From Bacteroides cutis (lineage in GTDB: Bacteria; Bacteroidota; Bacteroidia; Bacteroidales; Bacteroidaceae), in NCBI RefSeq assembly GCF_900241005.1, contig NZ_OEST01000001.1, positions 806,001 to 870,000 on the forward strand: DNA of 64,000 nt, written 5' to 3'. The notes under the pieces are model-generated. The model did not search any database. It was not told the origin of the DNA and worked only from the letters and a program-made list of their open reading frames with translations. Within the stretch, counting starts at the first letter, position 1; each line of letters opens with the position of its first letter. Position numbers and translations under genes: made by a program. Below, in pieces: positions 44,856 to 52,836 of the stretch.

Positions 44856-46985
44856 ATGGATTGGTTCGACCTTAGTTTAAAACTTCCTATTACCGACCCT
44901 ACATGGATATTTCTCCTTGTACTCCTCATCATATTATTTGCTCCCATATTGTTGAATAAACTTCGTATTCCGCATATTATCGGAATGATTTTAGCCGGTT
45001 TAGTTATTGGCGAACATGGTTTCAATATATTGGTGCGGGATAGTAGTTTCCAGTTGTTTGGCAAAGTAGGACTCTATTATATCATGTTTCTGGCTGGATT
45101 GGAAATGAATATGGGAGACTTTAAGAAAAATCGGGGAAAAGCTGTTATGTTAGGTTTACTGGCTTTTATAATTCCGATAGGTATAGGGATGGTCACCAAC
45201 ATGATGATTTTGAAATATAGTCTGGTTACGTCGATCTTGTTAGCAAGTATGTATGCATCTCATACATTGGTGGCCTATCCAATCGTTATCCGTTACGGTG
45301 TGTCCCGTCATCGTAGTGTAAGTATTGCGGTGGGTGGTACGGCTGTTACTGATACTCTTACTTTGTTGGTATTGGCAGTGGTTGGTGGTTTGTTCAAGGG
45401 CGAATCCGGTGGCTTGTTCTGGCTTTGGCTGGTAATCAAGGTGGTATTTCTAGGAACACTTATCATGTACTCTTTTCCACGTATTGGACGATGGTTTTTC
45501 AGAAGATATGACGACAATGTGATGCAGTTCATTTTTGTACTTGCCATGGTTTTTCTCGGAGCAGGATTGATGGAGTTTGTGGGAATGGAAGGTATTCTGG
45601 GGGCTTTCCTTGCCGGACTGGTATTGAATCGCCTTATTCCTCATGTTTCTCCGTTGATGAACCATCTGGAGTTTGTGGGTAATGCGCTTTTTATCCCTTA
45701 TTTTCTGATTGGCGTAGGGATGTTGATTGATGTTCATGTTATATTCGGGCATGGTGATGCGTTGAAAGTGGCGGCTGTCATGATAACGGTAGCATTGATT
45801 GGAAAATGGATTGCATCTTGGTTGACACAGAAAATTTATAAGATGGCGGCTATTGAACGGGAGTTGATGTTTGGTCTGAGTAATGCGCAGGCAGCCGCTA
45901 CATTGGCGGCTGTGTTGGTGGGTTATAATATTATTCTACCGGATGGAGAACGCTTGCTGAATGAAGATGTATTGAATGGGACAGTCTTACTTATTCTCGT
46001 AACTTGTATTGTGAGTTCGTTCACAACAGAACGTGCTGCTCGTAAAATTGCCATGTGTGAGGCACATCTGGAAGAAGAACGTACGGTAGAAGCGGAAAGA
46101 ATATTAATTCCTGTAGCCAATCCGGAGACTATTGAATATTTGGTAAACTTGTCTCTGTTGATACGTGATCCTAAACAGAAAGATAACTTACTCGCTCTGA
46201 ATGTAATCAATGATAATAACACCTCTGAAGGATCCGAGTTACGTGGAAAGAGATATTTGGAAAAAGCTGCCATGATTACGGCTTCGGCAGATGTTTCTTT
46301 ACGGCAGATTACGCGATATGATTTGAATATTGCATCAGGTATTATCCATACCGCAAAAGAAAATGAAGTGACAGATGTCATTATCGGTTTGCACCGCAAG
46401 GTGAATATTGTGGATTCATTCTTTGGTATGCTCGCCGAAAATCTGTTGAAGGGGTTACACCGTGAAGTGATGATTGCCAAGTTCCTTATCCCAATTAATA
46501 CTTTAAGGCGTATTATTATTGCTGTGCCCCCTAAAGCTGAATACGAAGCCGGTTTCCAGAAATGGGTGGAACATTTCTGCCGGATGGGAGGAATATTGGG
46601 TTGCCGGGTACATTTCTTTGCGAATGAGGAGACTACTTTTTATCTGCAAGCGTTAGTAAAGAAGAAATATGGACAGACTCTGACTGACTTTTCTCGTCTG
46701 GACGATTGGGGTGATTTACTGATTCTGACCGGTCAGGTAAACTACGATCATTTGCTAGTGGTAATCAGTGCACGTAGAGGGGCAATTTCTTATGATAGTT
46801 CTTTTGAAAAACTGCCGGCTCAGTTAAGTAAGTATTTTTCTAACAATAGTCTGATTGTACTTTATCCCGACCAATTGGGAGAGCCTCAGGAGACTCTTTC
46901 TTTCTCTAATCCCCGAGGAAGTAACGAATCGCAGCACTACGAGAAAGTAGGGAATTGGTTTTATAAATGGTTTAAGAAAAATTAA
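44856..46985 (+). CDS. CPA2-type cation/proton antiporter with tandem Usp-like domains
   Basis: The 709-aa protein starts at ATG 44856 (MDWFDLSLKLP); the frame extends to a TTG at 44826 that lies in promoter-like sequence. Residues about 15-400 form a Na+/H+ exchanger (KefB/CPA2) membrane domain of 12-13 helices, with LAGLEMNMGDFKKN and LGAFLAGLVLNRL. The cytoplasmic part is not a TrkA/RCK domain but two consecutive universal-stress-protein-like repeats (about 430-550 and 555-690; ERILIPVANPE and RRIIIAVPPKAE starts). It probably exchanges K+ or Na+ for protons, with nucleotide or stress gating. It overlaps the next start by one base. Confidence 0.85.
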   Translation: MDWFDLSLKLPITDPTWIFLLVLLIILFAPILLNKLRIPHIIGMILAGLVIGEHGFNILVRDSSFQLFGKVGLYYIMFLAGLEMNMGDFKKNRGKAVMLGLLAFIIPIGIGMVTNMMILKYSLVTSILLASMYASHTLVAYPIVIRYGVSRHRSVSIAVGGTAVTDTLTLLVLAVVGGLFKGESGGLFWLWLVIKVVFLGTLIMYSFPRIGRWFFRRYDDNVMQFIFVLAMVFLGAGLMEFVGMEGILGAFLAGLVLNRLIPHVSPLMNHLEFVGNALFIPYFLIGVGMLIDVHVIFGHGDALKVAAVMITVALIGKWIASWLTQKIYKMAAIERELMFGLSNAQAAATLAAVLVGYNIILPDGERLLNEDVLNGTVLLILVTCIVSSFTTERAARKIAMCEAHLEEERTVEAERILIPVANPETIEYLVNLSLLIRDPKQKDNLLALNVINDNNTSEGSELRGKRYLEKAAMITASADVSLRQITRYDLNIASGIIHTAKENEVTDVIIGLHRKVNIVDSFFGMLAENLLKGLHREVMIAKFLIPINTLRRIIIAVPPKAEYEAGFQKWVEHFCRMGGILGCRVHFFANEETTFYLQALVKKKYGQTLTDFSRLDDWGDLLILTGQVNYDHLLVVISARRGAISYDSSFEKLPAQLSKYFSNNSLIVLYPDQLGEPQETLSFSNPRGSNESQHYEKVGNWFYKWFKKN

Positions 46986-47695
46986 TGGATGATTGGAAAC
47001 AAAGGACACAGATCCTATTAGGACGTGAAAAGATGGAACGTCTGTGTCGGGCACACGTATTGGTCGTAGGTTTGGGAGGAGTAGGAGCTTATGCTGCCGA
47101 AATGATATGCCGTGCAGGTGTCGGAAGAATGACTATTGTAGACGTCGATACAGTGCAACCTACCAATATAAATCGTCAGTTACCGGCTCTACACTCTACA
47201 GTGGGTAAGAAGAAAGTAGAAATATTGGAAGCGCGTTTCAAGGACATTAATCCGGAATTGGAACTGACTGTATTATCTATCTTTTTAAAAGATGAAAATA
47301 TACCTGAACTACTTGATGCCGAGAAGTATGATTTTATTGTAGATGCGATTGATACGCTTTCTCCGAAATGTTATCTGATAACTGAAGCTATGAAGCGACA
47401 TCTAAAAATAGTATCGAGCATGGGTGCAGGAGCTAAAAGTGATATTACTCAGGTACGTTTTGCTGATATATGGGATACTTATCATTGTGGACTAAGTAAA
47501 GCCGTCCGTAAGCGTTTGCAGAAGATGGGGATGAAGCGGAAACTTCCAGTCGTTTTCAGTACCGAACAGGCTGATCCGAATGCAGTTTTGCTGACGGAAG
47601 ACGAGTTGAACAAGAAGTCCACTTGTGGAACAGTAAGCTATATGCCGGCTGTTTTTGGTTGTTATTTAGCTGAATATGTGATTAAAAGATTGTAG
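46985..47695 (+). CDS. tcdA: TcdA-like tRNA threonylcarbamoyladenosine dehydratase
   Basis: The 236-aa ThiF/E1-like adenylating enzyme has the ATP-binding loop VGLGGVGAYAAEMICRAG, the conserved VDVDTVQPTNINRQLPA and DAIDTLSPKCYLI. The C-terminal SCGTVSY-like segment (STCGTVSYMPAVFG) supports TcdA/CsdL over MoeB or ThiF, as there is no CxxC zinc knuckle. TcdA cyclises t6A at position 37 of ANN-decoding tRNAs. The start overlaps the antiporter stop (TAATG), so the two are translationally coupled, though no functional link is known. Confidence 0.9.
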   Translation: MDDWKQRTQILLGREKMERLCRAHVLVVGLGGVGAYAAEMICRAGVGRMTIVDVDTVQPTNINRQLPALHSTVGKKKVEILEARFKDINPELELTVLSIFLKDENIPELLDAEKYDFIVDAIDTLSPKCYLITEAMKRHLKIVSSMGAGAKSDITQVRFADIWDTYHCGLSKAVRKRLQKMGMKRKLPVVFSTEQADPNAVLLTEDELNKKSTCGTVSYMPAVFGCYLAEYVIKRL

Positions 47696-47758
47696 TAATA
47701 GTACCTCGGGAAAACTGTTAAATAGTAGATTGTAAATCATCAAATAGTAAATAATCCA

Positions 47759-48445
47759 GTGATACACTTAGAGAATATAACCAAGAGTTTCGGTAATTTG
47801 CAAGTACTGCGAGGTATCGATATGGAAGTAAAAAAAGGAGAGATTGTCAGTATTGTAGGCCCTAGTGGGGCGGGTAAGACTACTTTATTACAGATAATGG
47901 GTACTTTGGATATGCCGGATAGTGGTTTGGTTACGATTGACGGCACTCCAGTTAACCAGATGAAGGAAAGAGAGCTCTCCGCATTTCGTAATCAGCATAT
48001 CGGTTTTGTTTTTCAGTTCCATCAGTTACTGCCAGAATTTACAGCTTTGGAGAATATCATGATACCTGCTTTCATTGCCGGGAAAGGTCAACAAGAGGCA
48101 AAAAATGCCGCTACGGAAATTCTTGAATTTATGGGACTTGCCGAGCGTGCATCACATAAGCCGAATGAACTTTCGGGGGGAGAGAAACAACGTGTGGCTG
48201 TTGCTCGTGCACTTATCAATCATCCTGCGGTAGTGTTGGCTGATGAACCTTCAGGTAGTTTGGATTCGCATAATAAAGAAGAACTTCATCAACTTTTTTT
48301 TGATTTACGCAGCCGTTTCGGACAGACATTCGTTATTGTAACCCACGATGAAGGTTTGGCCCAAATTACAGATCGTACGATACATCTGAAGGATGGTGCA
48401 GTGTGTGATGAGTCATCTACTACTCAAAGCAGACGTAATGGCTGA
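47759..48445 (+). CDS. ABC transporter ATP-binding protein, LolD/MacB type
   Basis: The 228-aa ATPase starts at GTG 47759 ([12 protein letters not shown]). It shows Walker [10 protein letters not shown], the Q-loop in [10 protein letters not shown], the signature LSGGEKQR, Walker [10 protein letters not shown] and the H-loop VTHDE. The sequence class fits the LolD/MacB group, which drives extraction of lipoproteins or other envelope substrates without transport through the membrane. No permease gene is adjacent, so the partner is encoded elsewhere, as in other Bacteroides. The 3' end overlaps the converging HhH gene by 26 bp. Confidence 0.88.
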   Translation: MIHLENITKSFGNLQVLRGIDMEVKKGEIVSIVGPSGAGKTTLLQIMGTLDMPDSGLVTIDGTPVNQMKERELSAFRNQHIGFVFQFHQLLPEFTALENIMIPAFIAGKGQQEAKNAATEILEFMGLAERASHKPNELSGGEKQRVAVARALINHPAVVLADEPSGSLDSHNKEELHQLFFDLRSRFGQTFVIVTHDEGLAQITDRTIHLKDGAVCDESSTTQSRRNG

Positions 48446-49370
48446 TTTTTTCTAAATCGTCCTTTGTAAACTCCTCGTAAAGTGTAAACGGTTTCAGATT
48501 GTGGAGTGTGCCTTTTTTCTTACGATATTCTACAAAAGCTTTTGCCTGATAAAAGTTGATATAAGGATGATTACGTAAGCGTTCCACCCCACTATGGTTT
48601 ATATTTATCAGACGAATGTCTTTATCTTGGATATAGAACCAATTCTCCAATTGATGGTAGTTTAGATTTATATCTTGTAATTGTTCAATGCAGTAGAAAC
48701 CACCTAAACTTCGGCGATAACCAGTAATTAACCGGGCGATACCACTACCTATTCCCGGTATCTTTTTCAGCTCGGTAGTGTCAGCGAGATTTAGGTTGAT
48801 AACAGTACCGGCAGGATATTTGTAGGGTGTTTCGCGTAAAACTTTGGTACTGTCTTTTGTTATTGAAACATTATATAACTGTACCGTCTTTCTCGTTGTA
48901 TCTTCCGGTGCTATATAGAGATAGGGTAGGAGATATCCATATTGTTCTTTGGTTAAACCATATATCTTTTTGAAATCTTCCGCTTTACGGAATTTACCTC
49001 CTTTGCTCCGGTATCGTAAAATGTTCCTGACCATCCATCCGGGTAAACCCAGTTTCCGGAAAGTGGCAGAGTCTGCCGTATTGGGGTTGAAGGGTTTCAA
49101 AACAATTTCTGAGGATGGATTGATAGGATATCGGGACGGATGATATTCCCGCTTATTATCTTTTTCTTTTACAGAGGCAATAAAGCTTTCATATTCTTCT
49201 ACCGCAGAGAGTTGTAACTGTGTTTCTTCATCGGAAAGTGCCGTATGTTCCCGCAAGAAAGTATAAATATATCCGGTGAGAAAGACTAGGATGATACCTG
49301 TTATAAGTACTAAAATACCTTGTTTTTCTCTTCGGGAGAAGTATGAGAAATCTTTTAGAGGGTTTTTCAT
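48420..49370 (-). CDS. Membrane-anchored helix-hairpin-helix protein
   Basis: The 316-aa protein has one hydrophobic helix (about residues 18-38, [19 protein letters not shown]) and then several helix-hairpin-helix units of the ComEA type: [20 protein letters not shown] near 95, [22 protein letters not shown] near 200, and [24 protein letters not shown] near 265. ComEA-like domains bind DNA, but Bacteroidota versions are uncharacterised. It is the promoter-distal partner of the NSS transporter gene, 7 bp after its stop, on the same strand. Confidence 0.8.
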   Translation of the reverse strand: MKNPLKDFSYFSRREKQGILVLITGIILVFLTGYIYTFLREHTALSDEETQLQLSAVEEYESFIASVKEKDNKREYHPSRYPINPSSEIVLKPFNPNTADSATFRKLGLPGWMVRNILRYRSKGGKFRKAEDFKKIYGLTKEQYGYLLPYLYIAPEDTTRKTVQLYNVSITKDSTKVLRETPYKYPAGTVINLNLADTTELKKIPGIGSGIARLITGYRRSLGGFYCIEQLQDINLNYHQLENWFYIQDKDIRLININHSGVERLRNHPYINFYQAKAFVEYRKKKGTLHNLKPFTLYEEFTKDDLEKISHYVCFE

Positions 49371-49377
49371 TATCTTT

Positions 49378-50745
49378 TTATTTCAGCAAGCCTAGCTCAT
49401 TAATAAAGATGATTGCGATACATACAGGTGCTACAAACTTCAATATAACAATCAGGAGTTTATAGAAGGGTACCCTCAGTGTTCCGTTATTGCTCACCTC
49501 TTCCCAGATAATTTTTTTATCCACATACCATCCTGTGAAAATGCAGATAAAGAAACCTCCCATCGGTAACATTATTTTGGCCGTGACAAAGTCGAACAGG
49601 TCGAATAGATTCATTCCGAGAACCGTATAATCTTTTCCTATTCCTAGCGACAGTGAACAGAAGACTCCTAAAAATATGCAACCGGCAGTAACTAATTTAG
49701 CTGCCTTTCCTCGTGTAAAGTTGAATTCTTCATGCAGATAAGCTGTTACTACCTCGTGTAATGAAATGGTTGAGGTAAGCGCTGCCAGTGCTAATAGAAT
49801 ATAGAACATCAGTGAAAGAGTGATTGCGAGCCAAGGCAAACCACCGAAGGCTTGTTGAAATACATTGGGCAAGGTAATAAACAGTAGGCTGGGACCTGCA
49901 TCGGGCTTGATACCTACGGAGAATGCGGCGGGGAAAATGATAAATCCTGCCAAAATAGCTACCATTGTGTCAATACCGGCTACATTGAATGCCGTTCTGG
50001 ATAAATTGGTATCGGTCCTGAAATAAGACGCGTATGTGCAAAGACACCCCATCCCCAGGCTAAGAGAGAAAAAAGCCTGCCCCATAGCTCCCAACAATAC
50101 ATTACCGTCTACCTTACTGAAATCCGGTTTCAAAAGAAATTCGATACCTGCACTTGCCCCTGGTAGGGAAACAGAACAGATAGCAAGAACAATCAACAAG
50201 ATAAACAATACCGGCATCATGATCTTTGCTGATTTCTCAATACCTTTTTCCACTCCTTTCACAATAATAAAATGAGTGGCCAGCAAGAATAAAACCAACC
50301 AGATTACCGGACGCCAAGGATTACTGACGAAACTGTCGAAGGAACTGATAAATTCCGTTGCCGATTTTCCGGCAAAGCTGTTGGTGGCAGCTTCTCCTAT
50401 GAATTCAAGCGTCCAACCTGCCACTACGGAGTAATAACCTAATATGAGAAATCCTGCCAGTACACCCATGCGTCCTATCCATTTCCAATGGGTACCGGGG
50501 GCAAGTTTCTGATAAGCACCGGCTGTGTTCGCACGAGAACGGCGTCCGATGAGAAACTCGGCTATCATAATGGGAGTGCCGAGAATAAGTACGCAGAGAA
50601 GGTATATCAGGATAAAAGCAGCGCCACCGTGGTTACCTGTTTCAAATGGAAATCTCCAGATGTTACCCAAACCAACCGCGGAACCTGCTGATGCAAGAAT
50701 TACTCCTAGTTTGCTTCCAAAGTTGGCTCTGTCATTTTTTGTCAT
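49378..50745 (-). CDS. NSS-family sodium-dependent transporter
   Basis: The 455-aa protein with about 11-12 helices matches the neurotransmitter:sodium symporter family (LeuT/MhsT/TnaT). The first helix carries the sodium and substrate site SAGSAVGLGNIWRFPFETG. Further motifs are SLGMGCLCTYASYFR (helix 6 region) and a conserved ALAALTSTISLHEVV. The 11-helix length of many bacterial members fits. It probably imports amino acids with Na+. Its promoter is back-to-back with that of the vanZ-like gene. Confidence 0.9.
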   Translation of the reverse strand: MTKNDRANFGSKLGVILASAGSAVGLGNIWRFPFETGNHGGAAFILIYLLCVLILGTPIMIAEFLIGRRSRANTAGAYQKLAPGTHWKWIGRMGVLAGFLILGYYSVVAGWTLEFIGEAATNSFAGKSATEFISSFDSFVSNPWRPVIWLVLFLLATHFIIVKGVEKGIEKSAKIMMPVLFILLIVLAICSVSLPGASAGIEFLLKPDFSKVDGNVLLGAMGQAFFSLSLGMGCLCTYASYFRTDTNLSRTAFNVAGIDTMVAILAGFIIFPAAFSVGIKPDAGPSLLFITLPNVFQQAFGGLPWLAITLSLMFYILLALAALTSTISLHEVVTAYLHEEFNFTRGKAAKLVTAGCIFLGVFCSLSLGIGKDYTVLGMNLFDLFDFVTAKIMLPMGGFFICIFTGWYVDKKIIWEEVSNNGTLRVPFYKLLIVILKFVAPVCIAIIFINELGLLK

Positions 50746-50794
50746 AAAACGTAGCTTTTTCTTTCAATTCGTTATTAATACTTACTTAAACGTG

Positions 50795-50802
50795 CAAATA
50801 TA
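50795..50802 (-). promoter_or_regulatory. -7 box (TATATTTG) for the NSS gene
   Basis: The minus strand reads TATATTTG, 49 bp before ATG 50745. Confidence 0.5.
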
Positions 50803-50814
50803 GAAAATACTCTA

Positions 50815-50822
50815 TATATTTG
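50815..50822 (+). promoter_or_regulatory. -7 box (TATATTTG) for the VanZ gene
   Basis: TATATTTG lies 26 bp before ATG 50849 and only 12 bp from the opposite-strand box, so the two promoters would compete for polymerase. Confidence 0.5.
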
Positions 50823-50848
50823 TATACGATTTGTTTATAATTTGAGTT

Positions 50849-51241
50849 ATGCTATATTATATTAAGAAATATCCTATATCGCTTGTCATCATCCTAACCG
50901 TGATCTATTTGTCATTTTTCAAACCTCCTACAACAGATTTGAATACGATCCCCAATCTTGACAAAGTGGCGCATATCTGCATGTACTTCGGGCTTTCCGG
51001 TATGCTTTGGCTGGAATTCTTGCGGGCACATAAAAGGGATCATGTACCTCTGTGGCATGCATGGATCGGTGCGTTTTTTTGTCCGGTGATATTCAGTGGA
51101 ATCGTTGAACTTTTGCAAGAATATTGTACCACCTATCGTGGCGGTGATTGGCTGGACTTTGCAGCCAATAGTACGGGGGCTATACTGGCATCATTGATTG
51201 GCTATTGCATCCTGCGGCCAAGGATGCTGAAAAACGCATAA
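50849..51241 (+). CDS. VanZ family membrane protein
   Basis: The 130-aa protein has four hydrophobic helices. VanZ-like features are NLDKVAHICMYFGLSGMLW after helix 1, the Glu-containing helix SGIVELLQEYCTTYRGGDWLDFAANSTGA, and the C-terminal helix. VanZ confers low teicoplanin resistance in enterococci; in other bacteria the family's role is unclear. It is a single-gene unit here. Confidence 0.85.
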   Translation: MLYYIKKYPISLVIILTVIYLSFFKPPTTDLNTIPNLDKVAHICMYFGLSGMLWLEFLRAHKRDHVPLWHAWIGAFFCPVIFSGIVELLQEYCTTYRGGDWLDFAANSTGAILASLIGYCILRPRMLKNA

Positions 51242-51320
51242 AATAAAACATAGGATCTGCTTTGATATAAAACCAATAGATCTTGAGATATAAATACAAC
51301 CTTGTCGGGAACAATACAGC

Positions 51321-51328
51321 TACCTTTG
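51321..51328 (+). promoter_or_regulatory. -7 box (TACCTTTG) for the winged-helix gene
   Basis: TACCTTTG lies 29 bp before ATG 51357. A TTG at 51302-51304 is nearby but closer than the usual -33 spacing. Confidence 0.55.
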
Positions 51329-51356
51329 GGATATTGAAAACCTAAGAATCTGTATT

Positions 51357-51749
51357 ATGGGTGTATTGGAAAATTTATCAAATGTATATTTAAAGATTTT
51401 CTCATCGTTGGCAGGTGTGCCTGATGAGGGCTTTTCTATCGGAAGTTATTATTTCTCAGTACGAAAACATGTCTTAACATTAGAAGGATTAAAAGGAAAA
51501 GAGATACACTGTACTCATCAAGATGGTTTATTATTAATTGCTTTTATGAAATCTGTGGATAGATTTCTTTCCCATAAAGATATAGCGGAGGTTTGTTCAT
51601 GGCCTTTGGAGGCTTGTGGGCTTAATGAACGTCGCAGGACAGCCATATCGCAGTTGAGGAAATTATTTGTGGATTGTTCGGTGGAAATAATATCTGTAAG
51701 GAACAGAGGTGGATATCAATTGGTTATTATAGAAGATGAAAAAAGATAA
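51357..51749 (+). CDS. Small winged-helix (Trans_reg_C-like) protein
   Basis: The 130-aa protein reads like a lone OmpR/PhoB-type DNA-binding domain: a beta-hairpin start (GSYYFSVRKHVLTLEG), the segment KEIHCTHQDGLLLIAFMKS, the recognition-helix region LNERRRTAISQLRKLFVDC and the closing wing RNRGGYQLVII. There is no receiver domain, so it is not a normal response regulator. It stands directly upstream of the NVEALA-like gene and may regulate it; that is inferred from position only. Confidence 0.6.
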   Translation: MGVLENLSNVYLKIFSSLAGVPDEGFSIGSYYFSVRKHVLTLEGLKGKEIHCTHQDGLLLIAFMKSVDRFLSHKDIAEVCSWPLEACGLNERRRTAISQLRKLFVDCSVEIISVRNRGGYQLVIIEDEKR

Positions 51750-51797
51750 TCATGATTTTCTCACGTTTTATATACAAATATTTTTCATTGTATTTTT

Positions 51798-51805
51798 TAT
51801 ATTTG
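51798..51805 (+). promoter_or_regulatory. -7 box (TATATTTG) for the NVEALA-like gene
   Basis: TATATTTG is 31 bp before ATG 51837 and 45 bp before ATG 51851. Confidence 0.5.
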
Positions 51806-51850
51806 TAAAATATATAAACATTAAATTATACTACAAATGAGAAAACTATT

Positions 51851-52180
51851 ATGTTTTTTGTAATAGTTATCGTGTTCAGTACTTATAGTAAGATGAGTGA
51901 AACTAGTAGATTACCAGAGTTGTCATTGATGAATTTAGATGCATTGGCTGGTCTTGAATATGAGGATCTCTGCGTCGAGTGGGCTACTAAAACATGTTAT
52001 AAAGAGTTTAGTAATGAAAATGATCCAAATGTCTATTATGCAACTTGTTCGGGTTCTCCAACAGTCGTAGGTGGTATGTTAGAGTGTGGCGCAGTAATAG
52101 GACGTAAACCCAAATATCCTTTTTCAGGAGAAAAATGTTTAGAATGTGTTCGTACTGCAGGTGGAGATGAAGTAGGTTGA
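51851..52180 (+). CDS. NVEALA-like small secreted protein, N-terminus split by a frameshift
   Basis: The 109-aa frame from ATG 51851 encodes a hydrophobic start, then LSLMNLDALAGLEYEDLC, resembling the N-[VIL]-[ED]-A-L-A motif of Bacteroides NVEALA proteins, and six cysteines in the rest. A different ATG at 51837 reads MRKLLCFL and stops at 51861-51863. A -1 shift on the T6 run at 51854-51859 (heptamer T TTT TTG) would join it to the main frame as MRKLLCF(L/F)VIVIVFSTYSKM, a better signal peptide. So the gene is either recoded, phase-variable, mutated, or simply starts at 51851. NVEALA function is unknown. Confidence 0.5.
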   Translation: MFFVIVIVFSTYSKMSETSRLPELSLMNLDALAGLEYEDLCVEWATKTCYKEFSNENDPNVYYATCSGSPTVVGGMLECGAVIGRKPKYPFSGEKCLECVRTAGGDEVG

Positions 52181-52193
52181 AAAATGTCATAAA

Positions 52194-52355
52194 ATGCAAA
52201 AAAATATTTATATAAAATTTGTTGTTTTCATAGTATTGGTTTTAAACATTTCATACCAATCGGAAAGAAGTGGATATTTTGAAAAAACAATAACAGTGTA
52301 TTGTAATACAGTACTATCTCCTATTATGATAAGAATAAGAGGCAAATCTAAGTAA
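52194..52355 (+). CDS. 53-aa ORF with N-terminal hydrophobic helix, unknown
   Basis: ATG 52194 encodes MQKNIYIKFVVFIVLVLNIS (a signal-peptide-like helix), then a short polar segment ending in IRGKSK. It starts 13 bp after the NVEALA-like stop. It could be a real small secreted protein, or the leader of a lost larger protein such as the propeller protein that often follows NVEALA genes. I cannot assign a family. Confidence 0.35.
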   Translation: MQKNIYIKFVVFIVLVLNISYQSERSGYFEKTITVYCNTVLSPIMIRIRGKSK

Positions 52356-52366
52356 GTTTGGATTGT

Positions 52367-52816
52367 ATGAAGATAATGGAGGTAAAAAATAGAACCTATA
52401 AAGATACCTTGGTACAAAATAAATGGCAACCTGTAAAGATTGAGACGGATACGATATTATTACGTGAAGAGTTAGAAAAACTAAAGGCGGTGAATGATGA
52501 TGATTGGGTCAGTTTCTATAAGAATATAAGGAAAGGTAGTGAGGTAGTACTTGATTATGGAAAGTCGGTAACCATTTCAAGCTTGGTATATATTCCGAGA
52601 AATGATGATAATTACGTACGTATGGGTGATACTTATGAATTACTTTATCATGATGGGCAAAGGGGATGGAGGACACTTGGCGGACAAAAAGCTGTCTCTT
52701 CCTCGCTGATGTATGAGAACGTACCGGATAATGCTTTGTTATGGTTGAGAAATCATACCCGGGGCAAGGAAGAAAGAGCTTTTTATTATGAACATGGCAA
52801 ACAGATATTTCCTTAA
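52367..52816 (+). pseudogene. Remnant of a large Bacteroides protein (C-terminal discoidin-like domain only)
   Basis: The frame from ATG 52367 (150 aa; also open from 52352) encodes only what looks like the C-terminal domain of a much larger Bacteroides transglutaminase-like or similar surface protein. The recognisable pieces are SEVVLDYGKSVTISSLVYIPR, then GDTYELLYHD and the closing ALLWLRNHTRGKEERAFYYE. No signal peptide or catalytic domain precedes it, and the preceding 53-aa ORF is in another frame. It is therefore best read as a 5'-truncated remnant. It ends 20 bp from the murF stop on the opposite strand. Confidence 0.55.
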
Positions 52817-52836
52817 AAGTTATATGTCGGGATATC

